From an uncultured Clostridia bacterium (lineage in GTDB: Bacteria > Bacillota > Clostridia > Oscillospirales > Ruminococcaceae), in assembly GCA_945835425.1 (NCBI GenBank), contig CAMAJC010000066.1:1-8286 (forward strand): DNA of 8,286 nt. Direction: 5' to 3'. The notes beneath the pieces are model-generated. The model ran no database searches. It was not told where the DNA came from and worked only from the letters and a program-made list of their open reading frames with translations. A program made the position numbers and the translations under genes. Positions 1 to 6,140 of the stretch are shown here, in pieces. Every line of letters begins with the position of its first letter. The first letter of the stretch is position 1.

Positions 1-1
1 T

Positions 2-1240
2 CAGCGCGCGACCATCCGGGGCGTGCTGGAAGACCCGGAAAACAACTACAACAAGTTTATTATGAGCCTTTTCCGTGATCTGGACAAAGACGTCATCAAG
101 ACCACTTTTGAGAACTTTTTCCTCAACGCCAACATCATCGGCTGGCCGCAGCAGGAAAAATGCCGGGAAAAATACGGCTGCAACATTCCCTGGGCCATCC
201 TGCTCGACCCCACCTCCGCCTGCAACCTCCACTGCACCGGCTGCTGGGCGGCGGAATACGGCAACCGCTTAAACCTCTCCTTTGACGAGATCGACTCGAT
301 CATCACCCAGGGCAAGGAACTGGGCGTTTACATGTACATCTATACCGGCGGCGAGCCGATGGTCCGCAAAACCGACCTGATCGCCCTGTGCAACAAGCAC
401 GCCGACTGCCAGTTCCTCGCCTTCACCAACGCGACCCTGATCGACGAGGCTTTTGCCGACGAGATGCTGCGGGTCAAAAACTTTATCCCGGCCATCAGCA
501 TCGAGGGCTTTGAAGAGGCTACCGACGCCCGGCGCGGAGACGGCACCTATCAGAAGGTCATAAAGGCCATGGAAATCCTCAAGCGGAAAAAGCTGCCCTT
601 CGGCCTTTCCTGCTGCTACACCAGCCAGAACCTCGACTCGATCAGCTCGCTGGAATTCATCGACCAGATGGTCGAGTGGGGCGCCAAGTTTGTCTGGTAT
701 TTCCACTATATGCCCGTCGGCAACGACGCGGTGCCGGAACTGCTCTGCACCCCGGAACAGCGGGAGCAGATGTACCACCGCATCCGCGAGATCCGCGCCA
801 CCAAGCCGATTTTCGCGATGGATTTCCAGAACGACGGCCAGTATGTCGGCGGCTGCATCGCCGGCGGACGGCGGTATCTGCATATCAACGCCAACGGCGA
901 CGTGGACCCCTGCGTGTTCATCCACTATTCCAACGCGAACATCCGGGAAGTTTCCCTGCTGGACGCCCTGCGCTCCCCGATCTTCATGGCCTACCACGAC
1001 GGCCAGCCCTTTAACGAAAACCACCTGCGTCCCTGCCCGATGCTGGAAAACCCGGAGCTGCTCAAAGAGATGGTCGAAAAGACCGGCGCCCATTCGACCG
1101 ACCTCCAGTCCCCGGAATCGGTGGAGCATCTCTGCGGCAAGTGCACCCGGTACGCGGAAAGCTGGAAACCGACCGCAGATAGGCTCTGGGCCTGCAGTCA
1201 GAGCTGCGCCGGCTGCAGCGGTGAAAAAACGGCGGAATAA
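2..1240 (+). CDS. Radical SAM protein with SPASM-like Cys-rich C-terminus (5' partial)
   Basis: The reading frame is open to the left edge, so the true start probably lies outside the window; a GTG at 23 is only the first possible start inside it and has no ribosome binding site. Numbering from that GTG gives 405 residues. Seen: the CX3CX2C radical SAM cluster motif C67/C71/C74 in SACNLHCTGCW, a GGEP-type SAM-binding motif at 109-112, and a SPASM-like pattern (C278, then GX4C ending at C297). More cysteines follow at C338, C371/C374 and C391/C395/C398. Family knowledge: such proteins cleave S-adenosylmethionine at a [4Fe-4S] cluster to start radical chemistry, and SPASM regions carry auxiliary clusters. 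I recall close clostridial homologues annotated only as radical SAM proteins, so the substrate is unknown. There is no peptide precursor gene visible beside it. A 214-nt gap separates it from the next gene, so a shared operon is doubtful. Confidence in the family is high, in the function low. Confidence 0.9.
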   Translation, partial: QRATIRGVLEDPENNYNKFIMSLFRDLDKDVIKTTFENFFLNANIIGWPQQEKCREKYGCNIPWAILLDPTSACNLHCTGCWAAEYGNRLNLSFDEIDSIITQGKELGVYMYIYTGGEPMVRKTDLIALCNKHADCQFLAFTNATLIDEAFADEMLRVKNFIPAISIEGFEEATDARRGDGTYQKVIKAMEILKRKKLPFGLSCCYTSQNLDSISSLEFIDQMVEWGAKFVWYFHYMPVGNDAVPELLCTPEQREQMYHRIREIRATKPIFAMDFQNDGQYVGGCIAGGRRYLHINANGDVDPCVFIHYSNANIREVSLLDALRSPIFMAYHDGQPFNENHLRPCPMLENPELLKEMVEKTGAHSTDLQSPESVEHLCGKCTRYAESWKPTADRLWACSQSCAGCSGEKTAE

Positions 1241-1271
1241 TCCGGCCTGAATACGCCAGTCCTTTCTTCTC

Positions 1272-1371
1272 AGGAAGCCCTGATTGCATCGGCTTTTCTC
1301 TTTTCGGGAGATGTGTCCGTGCGGTTTTTCCCCTCCAAAGGCGGGGAAAAACCTTTCAATCAGGGGTTCCT
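1272..1371 (+). other. Structured intergenic element: long closing stem enclosing two hairpins
   Basis: Arms 1272-1286 and 1357-1371 pair over 15 positions with a single G-G mismatch (1277/1366). Inside are a small bulged hairpin (CATC 1287-1290 with GATG 1310-1313, then TCTC 1297-1300 with GGGA 1306-1309) and a perfect 11-bp hairpin (1323-1333 with 1343-1353, 9-base loop). Drawn as RNA this is a three-way junction between the radical SAM and VTT genes. No U tract follows, so it is not an ordinary terminator. I recognise no known riboswitch class. It could be a leader or 3' UTR structure, or a palindromic repeat. Pairing is seen; function is unknown. Confidence 0.55.
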
Positions 1372-1373
1372 CA

Positions 1374-1415
1374 TCTGCCGCAGCCGTAAACTTCTGATCG
1401 TCCGGCTGCGGCAGA
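1374..1415 (+). other. Strong 13-bp hairpin upstream of the VTT gene
   Basis: TCTGCCGCAGCCG (1374-1386) pairs perfectly with 1403-1415, leaving a 16-base loop. It starts three bases after the closing stem of the neighbouring element and ends 21 bases before the ribosome binding site of the VTT gene. What follows is AATTATTCTC, a poor U tract, so termination would be weak at best. It could be a weak terminator of the radical SAM transcript or part of a leader. Confidence 0.5.
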
Positions 1416-1454
1416 ATTATTCTCAGCCGTTTTGTAAAGGAGCCTTTCAAAGTT

Positions 1455-2144
1455 ATGAAAGTCTGGATGAAAAAAACGGGGCATATCCTGCTGCAGTGCG
1501 CGCCGCTGCTGGTCATGCTGGCCATCACGGCGGCGATCCTTCTTTCCGGCGAGGAGATCACCGTCGATACGATCTTAAACTATACGCCGGAAAAGACGCT
1601 GCCCGCGATCCTTATGCTGCTGATGATGTACGCGCTGAAAAGTCTGTCGGTCGTTTTCCCGATGATCGTCCTGTATATGGCGAGCGGGATCATGTTTCCG
1701 CTGCCGCTGGCCATTCTGGTCAACTGCATCGGCCTTTGCATCGTCGTGACGATTCCCTACTGCATCGGCCGCTATTCCGGCGGAGAGCTGATCGGCAGGC
1801 TGCGGCAGAAATACCCGAAAATCGATACCCTCCAGCAGTTCCAGCAAAAGCATGACGCTTATTTTGTCTATATGGTGCGGGTGGTCGGCGGACTTCCCGG
1901 AGACGTGGTGAGCATGTACATGGGCGCCAGCCGCATCGCTTATCTGCCCTATCTCGGCGGCTGTTTTGGGGGAATGTTTTTAAAGCTCTGCCTGCAGACC
2001 ATCATGGGCACCGCCGTAAACGACCCGACTTCTCCGCAGTTTTGGGGAGCTGTCCTCTGGCAGGTGCTGCTGGTCGTCGCTTCAGGCGCAGGCGGCGGCA
2101 TCTATTACCGGAATAAACATAAAAATGGAAAGGAACAAAAATGA
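1455..2144 (+). CDS. VTT-domain (TVP38/TMEM64, DedA-like) membrane protein
   Basis: The 229-residue product has a charged N-terminus, a first membrane segment at about 12-31 and further hydrophobic segments at about 47-66, 68-100, 165-185 and 198-216. The core resembles the VTT (SNARE-associated) domain: a hydrophobic GIMFP stretch near 79-82 and the conserved block around 142-170 (R142, GLPGD 146-150, S153, G157), which forms a re-entrant loop in the family. Length fits TVP38-type proteins. Family knowledge: VTT/DedA proteins sit in the inner membrane and several act as lipid scramblases or undecaprenyl-phosphate translocases; the substrate here cannot be told. The ATG follows AAAGGAG (1436-1442) at 12 bases, a little long, but there is no better in-frame start. 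Its stop overlaps the DegV start (ATGA), implying translational coupling. No convincing promoter was found upstream. Confidence 0.88.
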   Translation: MKVWMKKTGHILLQCAPLLVMLAITAAILLSGEEITVDTILNYTPEKTLPAILMLLMMYALKSLSVVFPMIVLYMASGIMFPLPLAILVNCIGLCIVVTIPYCIGRYSGGELIGRLRQKYPKIDTLQQFQQKHDAYFVYMVRVVGGLPGDVVSMYMGASRIAYLPYLGGCFGGMFLKLCLQTIMGTAVNDPTSPQFWGAVLWQVLLVVASGAGGGIYYRNKHKNGKEQK

Positions 2145-2986
2145 AGATAAAAATCGTCACCGATTCGACCTGCGACCTGCCGGTGGAGCTGCTGGAGCGG
2201 TATGAGATCACCGTCCTGCCGCTGCATATCACCAAAGGGGACGAGTCCCTGCTGGCCGGCATCGAGATCACGCCCCTTGATATCTTCCGCTATGTGGACG
2301 GAGGCGGCGCGATCTGCACGACCGCAGCCGTCAACATCACAGAATACCAGCGCTGCTTTGCTAAGCTTTGTCCCTGTTACGACGCCGTAATTGTCATGAC
2401 AATCAGCGCGGAGTTTTCCGGCTGCTTCCAAAACGCACAGGCTGCGGCGGCGGATTATCCAAACGTTGCCGTTATCGATTCCTGCAGCCTTTCCTGCGGA
2501 CAGGGGATGATCGTCCTGGAGGCGGCGGAGATGGCCGAACAGGGCCTTCCTCCGGATGAGATTGCGGCTGAGCTCCGGCGCAGGGTCTCCCTTCCCGAGG
2601 CAAGCTTTCTGCTGGACCGGCTGGACTATATGCAAAAAGGCGGCCGCTGCTCCTCGGCCACGGCCCTTGGCGCGAACCTGCTGCATTTAAAGCCCTGCAT
2701 CGAGGTGCGGGACGGGAAAATGACGGTCGGGAAAAAGTACCGCGGCACATTTCCGAAGACGGTTTATCAGTATGCGTCCGAGCGGCTCTCCGGCCGCACC
2801 GATATCCGCACTGACCGGGTCTTTATCGCCCACCCGGACGCCGACCCGGAAGCAGTGAAAGCGGCTGTGCAGGCGATTCAGGAGTACGGGCAATTTTCCG
2901 AGATCTGGCTGGTTCGGGGCGGCTGCACCGTGTCCTGCCACTGCGGGCCGAATACGGTCGGGGTCATGTTCATGCGAAAGGGATAA
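2141..2986 (+). CDS. DegV family fatty-acid-binding protein
   Basis: The 281-residue product has the usual DegV length and motif order: TDSTCDLP at 7-14, the lipid-contact loop TTAAVN at 60-65 (a variant of the common TSQPS-type loop), SAEFSGCFQNA at 89-99, VIDS at 111-114, the LDYMQKGGR block at 161-169, and HCGPNTVGV near the C-terminus (267-275). Family knowledge: DegV/FakB-type proteins bind a fatty acid between two alpha/beta domains, and FakB proteins present it to the kinase FakA for phosphorylation. No FakA is in the window, so whether this is a true FakB or another DegV paralogue cannot be decided. It overlaps the VTT gene by four bases with AGGA six bases before its ATG. A strong terminator follows eight bases after the stop. 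The pairing with a VTT membrane protein suggests lipid handling (inference). Confidence 0.95.
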   Translation: MKIKIVTDSTCDLPVELLERYEITVLPLHITKGDESLLAGIEITPLDIFRYVDGGGAICTTAAVNITEYQRCFAKLCPCYDAVIVMTISAEFSGCFQNAQAAAADYPNVAVIDSCSLSCGQGMIVLEAAEMAEQGLPPDEIAAELRRRVSLPEASFLLDRLDYMQKGGRCSSATALGANLLHLKPCIEVRDGKMTVGKKYRGTFPKTVYQYASERLSGRTDIRTDRVFIAHPDADPEAVKAAVQAIQEYGQFSEIWLVRGGCTVSCHCGPNTVGVMFMRKG

Positions 2987-2993
2987 CAGAGCG

Positions 2994-3026
2994 AAAAGAC
3001 CGGCATAGGCTGGTCTTTTTTCTTTT
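2994..3026 (+). terminator. Rho-independent terminator of the VTT-DegV operon
   Basis: An 11-bp stem (2994-3004 with 3009-3019, one G-T wobble, loop ATAG) runs into a T-rich tract to 3026. It starts eight bases after the degV-family stop codon. Confidence 0.88.
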
Positions 3027-3030
3027 GCCG

Positions 3031-3039
3031 TGCTATACT
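3031..3039 (+). promoter_or_regulatory. Extended -10 promoter of the AlkZ-like gene
   Basis: TG-C-TATACT matches an extended -10 element five bases beyond the preceding terminator, with predicted start near 3045. At 17-bp spacing the -35 position (3011-3016) lies inside the terminator stem and matches TTGACA poorly, which extended -10 promoters tolerate. Confidence 0.55.
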
Positions 3040-3055
3040 GGAAAGGAAACAGGAC

Positions 3056-3063
3056 AAAAGGAG
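3056..3063 (+). promoter_or_regulatory. Ribosome binding site fixing the AlkZ-like start
   Basis: AAAAGGAG lies nine bases before ATG 3073. The frame is open further upstream to 3025, but that region holds the -10 element and this site, so 3073 is the start. Confidence 0.85.
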
Positions 3064-3072
3064 CGGAAAACC

Positions 3073-4107
3073 ATGGACAAACAACAGCGCATCCGGCAGA
3101 TTTTGTACCGCCAGCATCTGACCGCACCGGCAGACCCGAAAACCGTCCTGCAGGATTTAAACGGTGTGCAGGCGCAGTTTCTCGGAAACGCCCGGCATGG
3201 CCTGCAGATTCGGTGCAGCGTGCCGCTCCCAGAGGACAGCTGGGGTGACGGGCTGGTCAAAAGCTGGTCGGTGCGCGGGACGATGCACCTTTTCGCCGAA
3301 GAGGACCTGCCGCTTTTCCTCCACAAGGACCGCAGTCATTTTCTCCGCCCGGTCGACCGGATGAAGGCAGACAAATTCATCCCCCTGGAGCGGAAACGGT
3401 ATTTTGCAGCGTTTCTGGTAAAATGCATCGGCGGCGGGATTGAGGAGCGGGAAGCGCTGAAAGCGGCCTGCATGGCCGAGGGCTTGACGGAGGAAGAAGC
3501 AAAGAGCGTATTTGACCCCTGGGGCGGCACCATCCGGTACCTCTGCGAAAGCGGGCAGATCGCCTATAAGGTGCAGCAGAAAAAGGCGTTCCGGCTCTGC
3601 CCGGACTTTGCGCCGATGGAGCGGGAGGAGGCGCTTTTGGAGATGGCAGGGCGGTATTTCCGCCACTTCGGCCCGGCAACCGTCAAAGACGCCGCTTATT
3701 ATTTCGGCTTCAGCCAGAGCGCCGTCAAGGAACTGATGAAAAAACTGCCGCTGCGGGAGCAGGTGATCGACGGCGTGCCCTGTTATGAGTTGGAAGATGG
3801 TCAGGATGACTTCCCGGATATCCCGGACTGCATTTTTCTGTCCGGGTTCGACCAGCTGATGCTGGGGTACGATAAGCGGCAAAGCCCGTTTCTGCGCCCG
3901 GTATTTGTCTCCGGGATATTCAGCCGCGCAGGGATCGTCATGCCGGGCGTGCTGTTCCGTGGAGAGGTCGCCGGACGGTGGAAAATGGACGGAGGAAAGC
4001 TGCTGATCACCCTGTTTGCGCCGCTGCCCGCATCTAACCGCGAGATTATCGCGGACGCAGCCGCGTACACCTTCGGACCGGTGCAGATATCCTTTGTGGA
4101 GCCTTGA
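3073..4107 (+). CDS. AlkZ-like winged-helix DNA glycosylase candidate (HTH_42 family)
   Basis: The 344-residue protein belongs to the winged-helix HTH_42 family (AlkZ/AlkX-YcaQ). Seen: VQAQ at 32-35, giving the Q-x-Q pair Q33/Q35 expected of AlkZ-like catalytic motifs, where YcaQ-type enzymes have Q-x-D; the family signature RGTMH at 68-72; a helix-turn-helix-like stretch at about 199-222; FDQLMLGYDKR at 259-269; and the C-terminal block with PGVLFRGEVAGRWK at 291-304. Family knowledge: these are DNA glycosylases that excise bulky alkylated bases or unhook interstrand crosslinks, and some members protect producers from their own genotoxins. Here there is no recognisable biosynthetic cluster, only a MATE transporter downstream. 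The gene has its own promoter and ribosome binding site; its stop codon lies within the -35 box of the next promoter. No terminator is visible. Family assignment is solid, glycosylase activity is inference. Confidence 0.85.
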   Translation: MDKQQRIRQILYRQHLTAPADPKTVLQDLNGVQAQFLGNARHGLQIRCSVPLPEDSWGDGLVKSWSVRGTMHLFAEEDLPLFLHKDRSHFLRPVDRMKADKFIPLERKRYFAAFLVKCIGGGIEEREALKAACMAEGLTEEEAKSVFDPWGGTIRYLCESGQIAYKVQQKKAFRLCPDFAPMEREEALLEMAGRYFRHFGPATVKDAAYYFGFSQSAVKELMKKLPLREQVIDGVPCYELEDGQDDFPDIPDCIFLSGFDQLMLGYDKRQSPFLRPVFVSGIFSRAGIVMPGVLFRGEVAGRWKMDGGKLLITLFAPLPASNREIIADAAAYTFGPVQISFVEP

Positions 4108-4132
4108 CACCTCCATTTTTTGCCTATACAAT
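4104..4132 (+). promoter_or_regulatory. Sigma-70-type promoter of the MATE operon
   Basis: A perfect -35 box TTGACA (4104-4109) is followed at 17 bp by TACAAT (4127-4132), with predicted start near 4139. The -35 box contains the TGA stop of the AlkZ-like gene, so the two units are packed without spacer. Confidence 0.8.
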
Positions 4133-4138
4133 AGTAGA

Positions 4139-4329
4139 CAGAAACGCAAAAGAAAGTTTTTGTCTGCGCAGAAAGAACATTACAGCGCTTTCCGAGCGTG
4201 GTACAGCGTCCGAAGAGCGTGAGCATGCCGAACGCTCTCATTCGTTATCCTTCGTGTAACCACGGCCGCGGCGGACAAAAAAGTTTTCGCCCAGCCTTTT
4301 TCAAAAGGCTGGCTAAAGAGGAGTATTCT
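4139..4329 (+). other. Long structured 5' leader of the MATE operon
   Basis: About 190 nt lie between the predicted start and the MATE ATG. A 12-bp hairpin spans 4134-4167 (arms 4134-4145 and 4156-4167, with G-T wobbles), partly upstream of the predicted start. AGAGCGT 4214-4220 pairs with 4232-4238, and an earlier GAGCGT at 4194-4199 competes for the same partner. A perfect hairpin sits at 4291-4312. No T tract marks an attenuator and no known riboswitch is recognised. An ATG at 4225 is in frame with MATE but lacks a ribosome binding site. Confidence 0.5.
4291..4312 (+). repeat. Perfect palindromic hairpin next to the MATE ribosome binding site
   Basis: CCAGCCTTTT (4291-4300) and its exact complement (4303-4312) are separated by two bases. 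It ends four bases before the MATE Shine-Dalgarno sequence. The AAAAGTTTTCGCC context just upstream resembles palindromic repeats I recall from clostridial genomes. It could be a dispersed repeat or a translation-modulating hairpin. Confidence 0.55.
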
Positions 4330-5730
4330 ATGTTTTCATCTATTCGCAGCACCCTGCGGGACAAAGAAATGATGCGGACCATCTTCCGGCTGGCCTGGCC
4401 GACGGTCATGGAACAGGCCCTGCAGACCATCGTCCAGTACGCCGACACCGCCCAGGTCGGCGCGATCGGCGCAAACGCTTCCGCGTCGGTCGGCCTGACC
4501 GCGACGATGATGTGGCTGATCAATTCCCCAATGTTTGCGTATGCCATGGGTGTTTTGTCGGTCATCTCCCGGTCGCTGGGCGCAGGAGACGAAAAGCGCG
4601 TCCGGAAAGCCGCGTCCCAATCGGTGCTGATCACCCTGGTGCTGGGCATATCCATCGGCATCGTGACCCTCATCATCAGCCCGTTTCTGCCGGGATGGCT
4701 GGGCGCGGAGCAGGAGATTCAGAGGGACGCGTCCATCTACTTTGCCATTGTCTGCGCGCCGATGCTTTTCCGGGCGTCCAGCATCGTCTTCGGCTCGGTT
4801 CTGCGCGCCACCGGCAACACCAAAACCCCGATGATCATCAACACCATCATGAACGCGGCCAACATTATCCTCAATTTCCTGCTGATTAACCCTGCAAAGG
4901 TCTGGCAGATCGGCCCGCTTTCCATTCCCATGTGGGGTGCAGGGCTGGGCGTCACCGGCGCTGCTATCGCGACCGCAGCGGCTTATGTAATCGGCGGAAC
5001 GCTGATGGCAATCGTCACCTTCCGCGACCCGCAGCTGCAGCTTGCCCACCAGAAAATCCGCTTTGACAAAGAGGTCATGGGCCAGTGCGTCCGCATCGGC
5101 ACGCCGGTCTGCGCCGAACGGGTGACCGCCTGCCTGGGACAGGTCGTCTTCACCGCTCTGATCGCCAAACTCGGCACAATCGCCATCGCGGCCCACTCGA
5201 TCGCCATCACCGCCGAACAGGCCTTTTATATCCCCGGCTACGGGATGCAGGCCGCGGCTGCGACCCTCGCGGGACATTCGGCCGGAGCCGGAGACGAGCG
5301 GAAGCTGCGGCAGTACTCGGCGACCATCACGGCCATTGCGGTGCTGCTGATGGGGATGCTGAGCATATTGCTGTTTATCTTCCCTGCCGCCGTTATGGGC
5401 ATCTTCACCCACGATACGCAGGTCATAACCCTCGGCGCAGAGGTGCTGCGGATCGTCGCCGTATCGGAGCCGTTTTTCGCTGCCCTGATCATCCTCGAAG
5501 GCATTTTCAACGGCATCGGCGACACCAAATTCCCGTTTTTCTTCTCGCTGTTTTCGATGTGGGGTGTGCGGATTTTGTTCACTTTCCTCTGCATATCGGT
5601 CTGGGGACTGGGACTGCAGGCGGTCTGGTGCTGCATGATCGGGGACAATATGACGAGATTTGTCTGCCTGTTGGTGCGGTATCTGCGCGGCAGCTGGAAA
5701 AAAGAGCTTGGGTTTTCCACTAAGGGATGA
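4330..5730 (+). CDS. MATE family multidrug/metabolite efflux transporter
   Basis: The 466-residue, strongly hydrophobic product has the length and two-fold repeated layout of MATE antiporters, with about twelve membrane segments in two halves. Seen: the paired half-repeat signatures RATGNTKTPM at 159-168 and GIFNGIGDTKFP at 391-402, an early QVGAIGANASASVG stretch at 42-55, and the matching AAHSIAITAEQ block at 287-297 of the second half. Family knowledge: MATE proteins expel drugs, toxins or metabolites using Na+ or H+ gradients; substrate and coupling ion cannot be read here. The start is set by AGAGGAG (4317-4323) six bases before ATG 4330; the upstream frame extension to 4198 has no ribosome binding site and encodes nothing MATE-like. 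It leads an operon with a DUF5655-like protein and an esterase. Confidence 0.95.
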   Translation: MFSSIRSTLRDKEMMRTIFRLAWPTVMEQALQTIVQYADTAQVGAIGANASASVGLTATMMWLINSPMFAYAMGVLSVISRSLGAGDEKRVRKAASQSVLITLVLGISIGIVTLIISPFLPGWLGAEQEIQRDASIYFAIVCAPMLFRASSIVFGSVLRATGNTKTPMIINTIMNAANIILNFLLINPAKVWQIGPLSIPMWGAGLGVTGAAIATAAAYVIGGTLMAIVTFRDPQLQLAHQKIRFDKEVMGQCVRIGTPVCAERVTACLGQVVFTALIAKLGTIAIAAHSIAITAEQAFYIPGYGMQAAAATLAGHSAGAGDERKLRQYSATITAIAVLLMGMLSILLFIFPAAVMGIFTHDTQVITLGAEVLRIVAVSEPFFAALIILEGIFNGIGDTKFPFFFSLFSMWGVRILFTFLCISVWGLGLQAVWCCMIGDNMTRFVCLLVRYLRGSWKKELGFSTKG

Positions 5731-5735
5731 GAAAT

Positions 5736-6119
5736 ATGTTAAATGGAGATATGCTGGAAACTGCGGCCTTTTTTGAGCGGTCGCCGGGCGCGCTGCCTTT
5801 GTACGAAGCCTTTGCGGAGAAGGTCTGCGCGGCTTTCCCGGATGTAAACATCAAAATACAGAAAACACAGATCACCTTTACGGCAAGATACGGGTTTGCC
5901 TTTGTCTCCCTGCCGCGCAGCAAAAAAATCGGTCCGGCAGGCTCCGTTGTGATCAGTCTCGGTCTGCCGCGCGAAGTCCGTTCGCCGCGGATATTTGCGG
6001 CGGTGGAGCCCTACCCTGGCCGCTGGACCCACCATCTGCTGCTGCAAAGCCCGGAGGAGATCGACCCGGAACTGATGATGTGGGTCAAAGAGGCTTACGA
6101 TTTTGCACAGATAAAATAA
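5736..6119 (+). CDS. DUF5655-like small protein of unknown function
   Basis: The 127-residue soluble protein resembles clostridial DUF5655-type proteins, which I recall with the same ordered blocks: an N-terminal FFERSPGALPLYE stretch (12-24), KIQKTQITF (40-48), GLPREVRSPRI (76-86), EPYPGRWTHH (91-100) and a C-terminal MMWVKEAYDFA. No catalytic motif or membrane segment is visible, and the function is unknown. Start choice: ATG 5727 overlaps the MATE stop (ATGA), but AAGGG (5722-5726) touches it directly; ATG 5736 has that site at nine bases and is preferred. ATG 5751 is also possible. It lies between MATE and esterase genes with almost no spacing, so it is co-translated with the transporter. 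Confidence 0.82.
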   Translation: MLNGDMLETAAFFERSPGALPLYEAFAEKVCAAFPDVNIKIQKTQITFTARYGFAFVSLPRSKKIGPAGSVVISLGLPREVRSPRIFAAVEPYPGRWTHHLLLQSPEEIDPELMMWVKEAYDFAQIK

Positions 6120-6140
6120 AACAAAAAAGGAGACTTTCAG

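Noticed and set aside
1374..1415. Strong hairpin as a proven terminator of the radical SAM gene
   Set aside because: The downstream AATTATTCTC is not a U tract and the hairpin is about 130 bases past the stop; kept only as a structure.
269..1561. Long open frame on the minus strand, 430 codons
   Set aside because: It lies opposite the radical SAM gene with clear motifs and is a by-product of GC-rich codon use; the translation shows no recognisable domain.
1313..1855. Open frame of 180 codons on the + strand overlapping the VTT gene
   Set aside because: No ribosome binding site, starts inside the structured intergenic region and overlaps the VTT gene out of frame.
3025..3072. Upstream start of the AlkZ-like gene
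   Set aside because: This stretch contains the -10 box and the ribosome binding site that serve ATG 3073.
4198..4329. N-terminal extension of MATE from GTG 4198 or ATG 4225
   Set aside because: Neither has a ribosome binding site, while ATG 4330 has a good one and gives the usual MATE N-terminus and length.
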